Shown piece by piece: positions 17,896 to 26,324 of a stretch of DNA of 64,000 nucleotides. The stretch is taken from the NCBI RefSeq assembly GCF_900101295.1, contig NZ_FOIL01000003.1, positions 62,001 through 126,000 of the forward strand, given 5' to 3'. Origin of the DNA: [Clostridium] aminophilum (GTDB lineage: Bacteria; Bacillota; Clostridia; Lachnospirales; Lachnospiraceae). Below the pieces are notes generated by a model. That model was not told the DNA's origin. It searched no databases and saw nothing but the letters and a program-made list of their open reading frames with translations. Position 1 is the first letter of the stretch; every line of letters starts with the position of its first letter. Made by a program: the position numbers and the translations under genes.

Positions 17896-19311
17896 ATGGC
17901 TGCAGACTACAAAAAAGAGATCGAATCGTATATTGAGCTTCACAGGGATGAGATGCTTCATGACATCATGGACCTGTGCCGGATCAACAGTGAGAAAGCT
18001 TCCTATGAGCAGGGAAAACCCTTCGGTGCCGGAGCCGCAAGAGCACTTCAGCAGGCGATGAGCATGGCGGAGTCCTACGGTTTCGCAATCCGGAACTACG
18101 ACAACTATGTCGCTGCGGTGGATCTGGAAAGCGGCCCGCGTCTCCTCGATATTCTGGCACATCTGGACGTGGTTCCCGCCGGCGACGGATGGACGGTGAC
18201 CAAACCGTTTGATCCGGTGATCCGGGACGGAAGACTCTACGGCCGCGGCACGGCGGATGACAAGGGACCGGCGGTTGCCGCCCTCTACGCGATGCGCGCC
18301 GTAAAAGATCTGGGGATTCCGCTGAAGGGCAGCGTCCGCCTTCTGCTCGGCACCGACGAGGAACTGGGCGGCAGCGATATTGACCACTATTACAGCATTG
18401 AGAAGGAAGCGCCGATGACGTTTTCACCGGACGCGGATTTTCCGGTGATCAACATCGAAAAAGGACAGCTTCAGGGCCATATTGTCCGGCATTTCGGGGA
18501 GCGTGAAAACACCGTGGCACGGATTCTCTCCATCGAGTGCGGGATCCGTCCGAATGTGGTGCCGTCCACAGCGAAGGCATCCGTCTGCGGTCTGGATGAC
18601 GATCTGGTCCGGGAGACGGGGGAGCGCATTACCAAAGAGACCGGTGTCCGCTTTGAGATTGCCGGCGCACCGGAAGGGCTGCGGGTCTGCGCTTTCGGCG
18701 AGACAGCCCATGCTTCCACGCCGGAAGAGGGAAAGAATGCGCTGACGGCGCTACTCGCTCTTCTTTCCTGCCTGCCCTTTGAGCAGGATCCGGTTACCGA
18801 ATCCGTCCGTGCGCTTCATCAGCTCTTCCCGTTTGAGGATACCGAGGGCGCATCCGTCGGAGCTGCCCAGAGTGACGAATCCGGAAAACTGACGCTGGCA
18901 TTTTCCATGCTCACCCTGACGAAAGAGGATCTTCACGCCGTGTTTGATGCCCGTGTTCCGGTCAGCGGAACAGTGGACAATGTGGTCGAACCGATCCGGA
19001 AGGAACTGGAGGCGAAGGGTTTTGCGCTGGAAAAAGCGGAACTTCTTCCGGCTCATGTGGTCGATGCGGATTCGGATTTCGTGAAGACGCTTCTTGCCTC
19101 CTATGAGGAAATCACCGGCAAGAAAGGAGAGCCCATCGCCATCGGCGGCGGTACATATGTGCACGATCTGAAAAACGGTGTTGCCTTCGGCGCGACGATG
19201 CCGGGCACGGACAACCATATGCACGGCGCGGATGAATTTGCTGTCATCGAGGAACTCATCGCCGCGGCGAAGATTTATGCGGTTGCCATTGCAAAGATCT
19301 GCGGAGCCTGA
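17896..19311 (+). CDS. pepV: M20-family dipeptidase, PepV type
   Basis: A 471-residue zinc-dependent cytoplasmic peptidase that releases amino acids from dipeptides. Motifs are the metal site LAHLDVVPAGDGW (about residues 81-93), GRGTADDKGPAVAALYAM (about 110-127) and the catalytic Glu pair in GTDEELGGSDIDHY (about 152-165), plus MPGTDNHMHGADEF near the C-terminus with a metal-binding His. The ATG at 17896 has AAGGAG 6 bases upstream. A longer in-frame start at 17827 adds a basic stretch without a ribosome site. The family (PepV / Xaa-His dipeptidase) is typical of Firmicutes. Confidence 0.88.
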   Translation: MAADYKKEIESYIELHRDEMLHDIMDLCRINSEKASYEQGKPFGAGAARALQQAMSMAESYGFAIRNYDNYVAAVDLESGPRLLDILAHLDVVPAGDGWTVTKPFDPVIRDGRLYGRGTADDKGPAVAALYAMRAVKDLGIPLKGSVRLLLGTDEELGGSDIDHYYSIEKEAPMTFSPDADFPVINIEKGQLQGHIVRHFGERENTVARILSIECGIRPNVVPSTAKASVCGLDDDLVRETGERITKETGVRFEIAGAPEGLRVCAFGETAHASTPEEGKNALTALLALLSCLPFEQDPVTESVRALHQLFPFEDTEGASVGAAQSDESGKLTLAFSMLTLTKEDLHAVFDARVPVSGTVDNVVEPIRKELEAKGFALEKAELLPAHVVDADSDFVKTLLASYEEITGKKGEPIAIGGGTYVHDLKNGVAFGATMPGTDNHMHGADEFAVIEELIAAAKIYAVAIAKICGA

Positions 19312-19314
19312 GCA

Positions 19315-19342
19315 TTGAAATCCGTTTGACCTATGTTAAAAT
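19315..19342 (+). promoter_or_regulatory. Possible sigma-A promoter for the zinc-ribbon membrane protein gene
   Basis: TTGAAA (19315-19320) and TAAAAT (19337-19342) are 16 bases apart. A second -35-like TTGACC (19326-19331) lies between them. Confidence 0.4.
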
Positions 19343-19392
19343 AATAGATAGTTCAGGTTCCGCCATGGCGGAGACCGGGAGGAAAAGGATTC

Positions 19393-20001
19393 ATGAAAAG
19401 AGCTCTGACATTTTTTAAACTGCTGTTTCTGTTTCTCTGTCTTGCGCAGGCCCTTTTGTTTTTTGTTCCGCTTGCGGATAAGTCCGCTTTTGCGGCACTG
19501 AACGGCAATGCGGGAGACATGTTCGGGGGAACGGTGTCCTGTTTTTCCGCTCTGTCGCTGATCAGCGATGAGGTCAAGATTCTTTTGCTGATGTTTCTGA
19601 TCCTTCCGCTTCTGATGGCTGTTATGGCACTTCCGTGTTTTAACTTTGTGTTCGGCCTGGAGCCGGTGCTGCTGATCTGCATGTTCGTTCTGCGGTATGC
19701 TTCGTCGAACCTCTTTGGCGGCGCCAAACTCGCGGAGAGCCTGTTCGGGATGATGACCACCTTTATCGGAATGGTTCTGGTTCCCGTCTGGCTGGTACAC
19801 GCGCTGATCAAGTTTGTCTATCTGATCTCCGGTTCGGCGGATAATGACCGGAGCGAACGGCTCCGCAGAGAATATGAGCGCATGACCGGTATCGGCAGGG
19901 TGAACAAAAGGCGCTGTCCGGAGTGCGGAGAAACCATCGCGATGGAGGCGAAATTCTGCCGCCGGTGCGGAACAGACCTGTCCGAAGAGGACGAGGAGTA
20001 A
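19393..20001 (+). CDS. Membrane protein with C-terminal zinc ribbon, unknown function
   Basis: A 202-residue protein with about four hydrophobic segments (about residues 5-25, 50-75, 78-100 and 112-140) and a cytoplasmic C-terminus with a zinc-ribbon knuckle pair CPECGE and CRRCGT (about residues 174-195). The zinc_ribbon_2-type tail is widespread in Firmicutes membrane proteins and says little about role. It is followed by nrdR 75 bases downstream, another zinc-ribbon protein, but there is no evidence they cooperate. ATG 19393 follows GGGAGGA. Confidence 0.7.
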   Translation: MKRALTFFKLLFLFLCLAQALLFFVPLADKSAFAALNGNAGDMFGGTVSCFSALSLISDEVKILLLMFLILPLLMAVMALPCFNFVFGLEPVLLICMFVLRYASSNLFGGAKLAESLFGMMTTFIGMVLVPVWLVHALIKFVYLISGSADNDRSERLRREYERMTGIGRVNKRRCPECGETIAMEAKFCRRCGTDLSEEDEE

Positions 20002-20076
20002 GCCGGAAGGCATAGGCGGGAACGCGCAGAACAAATGAATGGAAATGTAATGGCATAAGACGAGGAGAGTATTGTT

Positions 20077-20544
20077 ATGAAATGTCCGTTTTGCGGTGCA
20101 GACGACACGAAAGTAATCGATTCCAGACCGGCGGAGGATAACAGCATCCGGCGCAGAAGAAGCTGTGAAAAATGCGGAAGACGCTTCACGACCTACGAGA
20201 AACTCGAGACAATCCCTCTGATGGTGATCAAGAAGGACAACACGAGGGAACTCTATGACCGCTCCAAGATTGAGGCCGGCATCGTGCGTTCCTGCCACAA
20301 ACGTCCGGTGTCTCCGAAGCAGATCGATCAGATGGTGGACGCGATCGAGAGCGATATCTTCAACCGCGAGGAGAGAGAGATCCCAAGCCCGGTGATCGGA
20401 GAACTGGTCATGAGCAGACTGAAGGAAGTGGATGAGGTCGCATACGTCCGTTTTGCCTCCGTCTACCGACAGTTCAAAGATGTACACACGTTTATGGAGG
20501 AACTCGGCAAGATTCTGGAGAGCAGCGAAGCGAAAAAAGGCTGA
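20077..20544 (+). CDS. nrdR: Transcriptional repressor NrdR
   Basis: A 155-residue repressor of ribonucleotide reductase genes. The N-terminal zinc ribbon has CPFCG and CEKCGRRF (residues 3-38) and is followed by an ATP-cone domain (from about 48: [19 protein letters not shown]) that senses dATP/ATP. Length is the family norm of about 150. It acts by binding NrdR boxes at nrd promoters. No nrd gene or obvious NrdR box is in this window, so its targets lie elsewhere. Confidence 0.96.
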   Translation: MKCPFCGADDTKVIDSRPAEDNSIRRRRSCEKCGRRFTTYEKLETIPLMVIKKDNTRELYDRSKIEAGIVRSCHKRPVSPKQIDQMVDAIESDIFNREEREIPSPVIGELVMSRLKEVDEVAYVRFASVYRQFKDVHTFMEELGKILESSEAKKG

Positions 20545-20565
20545 CGCGGAACCGGGGATTGATAT

Positions 20566-21096
20566 ATGGGAAAAATTCTGGAACTGTTCCGCCCGTCAGA
20601 CTATGCGGTATCGAGCTATTCGATTGACTACGAGGCGCTTTACCGGCAGGGAATCCGCGGTCTGATCTATGATGTGGACAACACGCTGGTCCCCCACGGT
20701 GCGCCGGCAGAGGAACGGACCGTCCTGCTTTTCGAGCGTTTGCACCGGATGGGATTTCACACCTGCCTTCTGTCAAACAATAAACGGCACCGGGTCGAGC
20801 CGTTTGCCGAGCGAATCGGATCCGATTTCCGGTTTCTTGCGCACAAGCCGATGCCGAAAGCCTGCCGGGAGGCCATGACCGCCATGGGAACCGCACCCCG
20901 CAGTACGGTTCTGATCGGGGATCAGCTGTTTACGGATATTCTCTGCGCCCGGTTTTCGGGAATCCGGTCGATTCTGGTCTCACCGATCGATCCGAAGGAA
21001 GAGATACAGATTGTTTTGAAACGGATTCCCGAAAAATGGATTCTGAAACGGCTCCGAAAAGAGAAGGAAACGACGGAAAAACAAAAAAACAGTTGA
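20566..21096 (+). CDS. YqeG-family HAD phosphatase
   Basis: A 176-residue HAD-superfamily IIIA protein. The nucleophile motif is YDVDNTLVPHG (about residues 33-43), motif II is LLSNNKRHR (about 68-76), and motif III/IV is GDQLFTDILCA (about 117-127). YqeG proteins are conserved in Firmicutes, usually beside the ribosome-assembly GTPase gene yqeH, which is not present here. The substrate is not established. The start lies 21 bases after nrdR, so the two are likely cotranscribed. Confidence 0.88.
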   Translation: MGKILELFRPSDYAVSSYSIDYEALYRQGIRGLIYDVDNTLVPHGAPAEERTVLLFERLHRMGFHTCLLSNNKRHRVEPFAERIGSDFRFLAHKPMPKACREAMTAMGTAPRSTVLIGDQLFTDILCARFSGIRSILVSPIDPKEEIQIVLKRIPEKWILKRLRKEKETTEKQKNS

Positions 21097-21097
21097 A

Positions 21098-21116
21098 AAA
21101 CGCATCAATTGCGTTT
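21098..21116 (+). terminator. Possible weak terminator after yqeG
   Basis: AAACGCA (21098-21104) pairs with TGCGTTT (21110-21116) over a 5-base loop. It is followed by AAAA rather than T, so it would work better on the opposite strand or as an mRNA end. Confidence 0.35.
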
Positions 21117-21122
21117 AAAATA

Positions 21123-21151
21123 TTACAGGTTATAAGTCTAAAACAGATAAT
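21123..21151 (+). promoter_or_regulatory. Probable sigma-A promoter for efp
   Basis: TTACAG (21123-21128) and GATAAT (21146-21151) are spaced by 17 bases, about 55 bases before the efp start. Confidence 0.55.
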
Positions 21152-21205
21152 CTATGTGTTATGCAGTGCAAAGCTGCAGCACCATTTCAAGGAGGATTTT
21201 CACTT

Positions 21206-21763
21206 ATGGTATCAGCAGGCGATTTCAGAAACGGTATTACATTGGAGATTGATGGCGTTGTCTATCAGATCATGGAGTTCCAGCATGTAAAGCCGGGAAA
21301 GGGTGCTGCATTCGTTAGAACAAAGATCAGAGACGTTATCAACGGCGGTGTAGTCGAGAAGACATTCCGTCCGACCGAGAAGTTCCCGGCAGCGATCATT
21401 GACCGCAAGGAGATGCAGTACACCTACAATGACGGCGATATGTATCACTTCATGGATACCGAGACATACGAGGACGTCGCTCTTTCCGAGGATCTGTGCG
21501 CAGATGCTATGAAGTTCGTCAAGGAAGAGGAGATGTGCAAGGTCCTTTCCTACAAGGGCAAGGTATTCTCCATCGAGCCGCCGCTGTTCGTTGAGCTCGT
21601 TGTTACCGAGACTGAGCCGGGCGTAAAGGGCAACACTCAGACCGGAGCCAACAAGCCGGCTACTCTTGAGACCGGTGCAACCATCATGGTTCCGATTTTC
21701 GTTAACATCGGCGACAAGCTGAAGATCGATACACGTACAGGTGAATATCTTTCCAGAGCATAA
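21206..21763 (+). CDS. efp: Elongation factor P
   Basis: A 185-residue protein that helps the ribosome form bonds at polyproline stretches. It has the three-domain EF-P layout, with the tRNA-mimicking loop [14 protein letters not shown] placing the functional lysine at about position 32. No beta-lysylation genes are visible here; many Firmicutes modify EF-P differently or not at all. The start is ATG 21206, 9 bases after GGAGG. The upstream in-frame start at 21161 would add a non-conserved leader. Codon use is that of a highly expressed gene. Confidence 0.96.
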   Translation: MVSAGDFRNGITLEIDGVVYQIMEFQHVKPGKGAAFVRTKIRDVINGGVVEKTFRPTEKFPAAIIDRKEMQYTYNDGDMYHFMDTETYEDVALSEDLCADAMKFVKEEEMCKVLSYKGKVFSIEPPLFVELVVTETEPGVKGNTQTGANKPATLETGATIMVPIFVNIGDKLKIDTRTGEYLSRA

Positions 21764-21766
21764 TCG

Positions 21767-21825
21767 GTTTTAAGAAACCGCTGTGATTACGGGGGATGCC
21801 GGTAGATTGTTCCGGTGTTCCCCGT
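21767..21825 (+). terminator. Tandem hairpins after efp, likely terminator
   Basis: CGGTTT and AAACCG form a short stem at 21767-21782. A larger stem follows, with ACGGGG and CCGG pairing to CCGG and CCCCGT (21789-21825), then ATTGTTTT. Confidence 0.6.
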
Positions 21826-21845
21826 ATTGTTTTACGTGAGGTCAA

Positions 21846-22601
21846 ATGGAACACGAGAATTCAACAGACCGCAGGAGAAGCAGAAACAGTGCTTCCAGGG
21901 ACGGTCGTGAACGGCGCACGCAGGCGCCGCGTAACCAGAGGACATCCAGAAAACGCACCCAGCCCGGCAGAAGACTTTTTTTGATTCTGCTTCTGGCGGC
22001 GGTATTTTTTGCAGGGTTCGGAGCCGGAAGATGGTCCGGAAAACTGGACACCGACGAACTTCCCTTTATGAGACGATATGTGGATCTCAGCGCGATCAAG
22101 GCACCGGACTGGATCCGGCAGGACTTTATCACGGTCAACCGGTATTCCAGACCGGGAACAAAACTGAACCGGATCAATGATATTGTCGTTCACTATGTCG
22201 CAAACCCCGGAACGGACGCGGAACAGAACCGCAGTTATTTCCAGGGACTCAAGGATCAGAAGGGGAGCGGAACCGTTTCCGCAAGCTGTCATTTCATCAT
22301 CGGACTGGACGGGGAAATTATTCAGATCATTCCGATCGATGAGAAGGCGTACGCTTCCAACAACCGAAACTCCGACACCATTGCCATCGAGTGCTGTCAT
22401 CCGGATAAGGACGGAAAGTTCAGTGAGGCGACCTATCAGAGTCTGATCAGACTCACCGCATGGCTTTGCGGCGAACTGGATCTGACGGAGAACGATGTCA
22501 TCCGGCATTATGATGTCAACGGGAAACTCTGTCCGAAATATTATGTCGAGCACGAGGACGCGTGGACCGGTTTCCTTCAGGATGTCCGGAAGGCAAGATA
22601 A
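21846..22601 (+). CDS. N-acetylmuramoyl-L-alanine amidase (amidase_2 family), membrane-anchored
   Basis: A 251-residue protein with an Arg-rich N-terminal tail (about residues 1-42), one membrane segment (about 43-62) and an amidase_2/PGRP-fold catalytic domain (about 105-245). Zinc ligands are expected at His in IVVHYVAN (about 115) and at the His and Cys of RHYDVNGKLCPKYY (about 219-232); IECCHPDKDGKF lies between them. The enzyme cuts the bond between MurNAc and L-Ala in peptidoglycan. ATG 21846 is preceded by GTGAGG. It is preceded by the efp terminator, so it probably has its own start of transcription. Confidence 0.85.
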   Translation: MEHENSTDRRRSRNSASRDGRERRTQAPRNQRTSRKRTQPGRRLFLILLLAAVFFAGFGAGRWSGKLDTDELPFMRRYVDLSAIKAPDWIRQDFITVNRYSRPGTKLNRINDIVVHYVANPGTDAEQNRSYFQGLKDQKGSGTVSASCHFIIGLDGEIIQIIPIDEKAYASNNRNSDTIAIECCHPDKDGKFSEATYQSLIRLTAWLCGELDLTENDVIRHYDVNGKLCPKYYVEHEDAWTGFLQDVRKAR

Positions 22602-22614
22602 AAGAGGAACCATA

Positions 22615-22652
22615 AATATGTAAACGGCTGAGAAGCAGACGTGTTACATATT
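22615..22652 (+). repeat. Inverted repeat upstream of argS
   Basis: AATATGTAA (22615-22623) and TTACATATT (22644-22652) are perfect 9-bp complements around a 20-base loop in the 125-base gap before argS. No T tract follows. It could be an operator or an mRNA hairpin; no T-box signature is visible. Confidence 0.5.
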
Positions 22653-22726
22653 CAGCGATCCGGGCTTTGAGATTTTAAACACATCATGGATATGATACGA
22701 GAAGTATTATACGAGGAGAGAAAAAA

Positions 22727-24499
22727 ATGAAATCGATTTTAGAGATAATGGCGGATGAACTTCGCCCGCTCTTTTCCGCGCGGGGATATGACGAGAAATT
22801 TGCCATGGTAAAGGTCAGCAACCGTCCGGACCTCTGCGAATATCAGTGCAACGGGGCCATGGCTGCAGCAAAACAGTATAAGAAAAAGCCCATCGATATT
22901 GCGACGGAAGTGGCGGAAGCGGCAAGGGACTGCAGTATGTTTTCGGAAGTAAACGCGGTGATGCCGGGATTTATCAACCTTCGCATTTCCAATGAGTGGC
23001 TTGCCGATCACATGGAGAAGATGGCGCAGCAGGAAAAACTCGGACTCAACGAGGAGAGCGAGCCGAAGACCGTTGTCATTGACTTCGGCGGAGCCAATGC
23101 CGCAAAACCGCTTCATGTCGGACATCTCCGCTCGGCTGTCATCGGCGAGAGCATTCAGAGAATGGCGCGGTACATGGGCAATCATGTCATCAGTGATGTG
23201 CATCTGGGCGACTGGGGCCTCCAGATGGGACTGATTATCACCGAACTTCAGGAGAGAAAGCCGGAGCTTCCGTATTTTGATCCGGATTTCAAGGGGGAAT
23301 ACCCGGCTGAGGCGCCGTTTACCATCGCGGAATTGGAAGAAATCTATCCGGCAGCCAGCAAAAAATCCAAAGTGGATGAGGTCTTTGCCGAGAAAGCACA
23401 TCAGGCGACCCTTCGCCTGCAGGAAGGATTTGCGCCGTACACCGCGATCTGGAATCACATCATGAACGTGTCCAAAAAGGATCTGAAGAGAAATTATGAC
23501 AATCTGGACGTTCATTTTGATCTCTGGAAGGGTGAGAGCGATGCGGAGCCGTATATCCCGGGCCTGATCGATGATCTCGTGAAGAAGGGACTTGCGGTGG
23601 AGAGCCAGGGGGCTCTGGTGGTGGACATTGCCGAGGAGAGCGACACCCGGGAATATCCGCCGTGCATTGTCCGTAAATCCGACGGTGCCGCGCTTTACGC
23701 CACCAGTGATCTCGCCACCATCATTCAGCGAGAGCAGGATTTCCATCCGGACCGTTACATCTATGTGGTGGATAAGCGTCAGGAACTGCATTTCACGCAG
23801 GTTTTCCGTGTATCCCGGAAGGCGGGATATGTCAAGCCGGAAACGGAACTCACTTTTCTCGGCTTCGGCACGATGAACGGAAAGGACGGCGGTCCGTTTA
23901 AGACCAGAGACGGCGGCGTCATGCGGCTAGAGTATCTGATCCATGACATCAATGAGGAAGTGGAGAAGAAGATCCGTGAGAAGGGAAGAGTTCCGGAGGA
24001 TGAGATCGCGGAGACCGTCCGCAGAGTCGGCCTTGCGGCGCTGAAGTACGGCGATCTGAGCAATCAGGCGACAAAGGATTACATCTTTGACGTGGACCGC
24101 TTCACTTCCTTTGAAGGAAATACCGGCCCGCACATTCAGTATATGGATGTACGCATCAAGTCCATTCTCACCCGGTATGCGGAAGAAAAGGGTGCAGCTG
24201 CCGCACAGGCCGCAGTGATCCGCCCGGCGGAGAGCGATTCCGAAAAGAAGCTCCAGATGGTTCTCGCGAAGTTCGGCGAGGCTGTGGAGAGCGCATGGAA
24301 TGAGATTGCGCCGCACAAAATCTGCGCGTATATGTCGGAAGTGTCCGATGCATTCAGCGCATTCTATCTGGACAACAATATTCTTGGCGAGACCGATGAG
24401 AACCGCCAGAAGGGCTTTATCGCGCTGATCCGTCTGACCAGCCGCGTTCTGGAAACCTGTATGGATCTGATCGGAGTGAAGGCGCCGGATCACATGTAA
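22727..24499 (+). CDS. argS: Arginyl-tRNA synthetase
   Basis: A 590-residue class I synthetase that charges tRNA-Arg. The HIGH-type motif is AAKPLHVGHLRSAVIGESI (about residues 124-142). No canonical KMSKS is seen, which is normal for many ArgRS enzymes. An N-terminal additional domain (residues 1-110) and a C-terminal DALR anticodon-binding domain (from about 450, with EGNTGPHIQYMDVRIKSIL ahead of it) complete the family layout. Length is normal for the long bacterial form. GAGGAGAG lies just before ATG 22727. Confidence 0.96.
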   Translation: MKSILEIMADELRPLFSARGYDEKFAMVKVSNRPDLCEYQCNGAMAAAKQYKKKPIDIATEVAEAARDCSMFSEVNAVMPGFINLRISNEWLADHMEKMAQQEKLGLNEESEPKTVVIDFGGANAAKPLHVGHLRSAVIGESIQRMARYMGNHVISDVHLGDWGLQMGLIITELQERKPELPYFDPDFKGEYPAEAPFTIAELEEIYPAASKKSKVDEVFAEKAHQATLRLQEGFAPYTAIWNHIMNVSKKDLKRNYDNLDVHFDLWKGESDAEPYIPGLIDDLVKKGLAVESQGALVVDIAEESDTREYPPCIVRKSDGAALYATSDLATIIQREQDFHPDRYIYVVDKRQELHFTQVFRVSRKAGYVKPETELTFLGFGTMNGKDGGPFKTRDGGVMRLEYLIHDINEEVEKKIREKGRVPEDEIAETVRRVGLAALKYGDLSNQATKDYIFDVDRFTSFEGNTGPHIQYMDVRIKSILTRYAEEKGAAAAQAAVIRPAESDSEKKLQMVLAKFGEAVESAWNEIAPHKICAYMSEVSDAFSAFYLDNNILGETDENRQKGFIALIRLTSRVLETCMDLIGVKAPDHM

Positions 24500-24525
24500 C
24501 CGGAAATTTATAAAGCAGTAATTTT

Positions 24526-24558
24526 GGCAGGGGAAAGCAGAAAATGCAGACTCCTGCC
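24526..24558 (+). terminator. Weak hairpin after argS
   Basis: GGCAGG (24526-24531) pairs with CCTGCC (24553-24558). Only CTTTACG follows, so termination may be partial before the ABC exporter genes. Confidence 0.35.
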
Positions 24559-24584
24559 CTTTACGCATTATTACGGAGAAACTG

Positions 24585-26324
24585 ATGAAAAAATACTGGA
24601 AATACATTTCCCCGTATCTCGGGGCATTTATACTCGCCCCGCTGATGATGATCGTTGAGGTCCTCGGCGACGTCCTTATGCCGAAATTTATGTCGATGAT
24701 CATCAATGTCGGCGTGGCTGACCATGATACGGGTTACATCCTGAAGATGGGCGCCGTGATGTTTCTGACTGCGGTGGTCATGGCAGCCAGCGGTGTTTTC
24801 GCCGCCTGGTTTGCGGCGAAAGCATCCATCGGATTCACCGCGGATCTCAGGCGCGATCTTTTTGCGAAGATTCAGCAGTTCTCGTTTCACAACATTGACG
24901 AGTTCAGCACCGGATCTCTGGTTACCAGACTGACCAATGACGTACAGCAGCTTCAGCAGGTTCTGATGATGAGCCTGCGCATGCTTCTGCGGGCTCCGGG
25001 AATGCTGATCGGCGCCCTCATCATGGCATTTATGATGAATGCGCGCCTTGCGCTGGTAGTTCTGTCCGTCATCCCGGTTCTTGGGGGGCTGATCTTTGTG
25101 ATCATCCGGCTGTCTTTTCCGCGGTTTACGCTGATGCAGAAGAAGATGGACGGACTGAACAATCTGGTTCAGGAAAATCTGACCAACATCCGCGTGATCA
25201 AGTCGTTTGTGAGGGAAGAACATGAGACGGAGCGGTTTTCTGAGGCCAGTACCGATCTGATGAAGTGTTCGCTGAACGCCATGAAACTTGTCATTGCCAT
25301 GATGCCGATGATGATGTTTATGATGAACGCGACGACCATCGCCGTGGTCTGGTACGGAGGCAACATGATCATCGGCGGTGAAATGCCGGTGGGCGATCTG
25401 ACGGCATTTACCACTTACATCGTTCAGATTCTGATGTCCCTTATGTTCATGTCCATGATTCTGATTCAGATGGCGAGGGCTCTGGCCTCCCTCCGGAGAA
25501 TCAATGAGATCATGAACACGGAGGTGGATCTGACGGACAATGCGGCGGCAAGAAAAGATGCGGAAGTGACCCGCGGTGAAATTGAATTCCGGAATGTCTC
25601 CTTCGCCTACTCCATGGACACGGAGCCGGTTCTTTCGGATATTAGTTTTACGGCCCGTCCCGGTGAGACCATCGGGATTACCGGAGCAACGGGAAGCGGA
25701 AAGACAAGTCTTGTCCAGCTGATTCCGCGGCTCTATGACGTGACCGCCGGCGAGATCCGCATTGACGGGATCGATGTCCGCGATTATTCGCTGGATCACC
25801 TCCGGAAAAGTGTCAGCATGGTGCTTCAGAAAAATGAACTCTTTTCGGGAACCATCGCGGAAAATCTCCGGTGGGGGGATGATGAGGCGACGGAGGAGGA
25901 GATCGTCCGTGCGGCCGATCAGGCTCAGGCGGATGGCTTTGTCCGCGGTTTTGAGGACGGATATGACACGGATATGGGCCAGGGCGGCGTCAATGTCTCC
26001 GGCGGACAGAAGCAGCGTCTCTGCATCGCCAGAGCTCTTCTGGTCAAACCCAAGATCCTGATTCTCGACGATTCCACAAGCGCGGTGGATACCGCGACGG
26101 AGCAGAAGATCCGGGCGGCTTTCTATACATCCCTGAAAGATACCACGAAGATCATCATCTCCCAGAGACTGTCCTCCATCGAGGACGCAGACCGGATTCT
26201 TGTACTGGATGAGGGAAAAATCATCGGTGAGGGAACCCATGACGAGCTGATCCGCGGCTGTGAAAAATACCGGGAGATCTGGCAGACACAGAGCGGAAAA
26301 CAGGCAAAGGAGGTGCAGGCATGA
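24585..26324 (+). CDS. ABC exporter half-transporter with degenerate ATP site (subunit 1)
   Basis: A 579-residue fused membrane/ATPase protein with six membrane helices in the first about 320 residues and a nucleotide-binding domain after. Walker A is GATGSGKTS, the signature is NVSGGQKQRL, and Walker B reads ILILDDSTSAVD. The residue after Walker B is Asp where canonical sites have the catalytic Glu. This is the mark of the non-catalytic subunit in heterodimeric exporters of the BmrC/TM287 type. It overlaps the next gene by 4 bases (ATGA), which encodes the partner with a full site. Substrates of such pairs are usually drugs, lipids or peptides; none can be inferred here. Confidence 0.9.
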   Translation: MKKYWKYISPYLGAFILAPLMMIVEVLGDVLMPKFMSMIINVGVADHDTGYILKMGAVMFLTAVVMAASGVFAAWFAAKASIGFTADLRRDLFAKIQQFSFHNIDEFSTGSLVTRLTNDVQQLQQVLMMSLRMLLRAPGMLIGALIMAFMMNARLALVVLSVIPVLGGLIFVIIRLSFPRFTLMQKKMDGLNNLVQENLTNIRVIKSFVREEHETERFSEASTDLMKCSLNAMKLVIAMMPMMMFMMNATTIAVVWYGGNMIIGGEMPVGDLTAFTTYIVQILMSLMFMSMILIQMARALASLRRINEIMNTEVDLTDNAAARKDAEVTRGEIEFRNVSFAYSMDTEPVLSDISFTARPGETIGITGATGSGKTSLVQLIPRLYDVTAGEIRIDGIDVRDYSLDHLRKSVSMVLQKNELFSGTIAENLRWGDDEATEEEIVRAADQAQADGFVRGFEDGYDTDMGQGGVNVSGGQKQRLCIARALLVKPKILILDDSTSAVDTATEQKIRAAFYTSLKDTTKIIISQRLSSIEDADRILVLDEGKIIGEGTHDELIRGCEKYREIWQTQSGKQAKEVQA

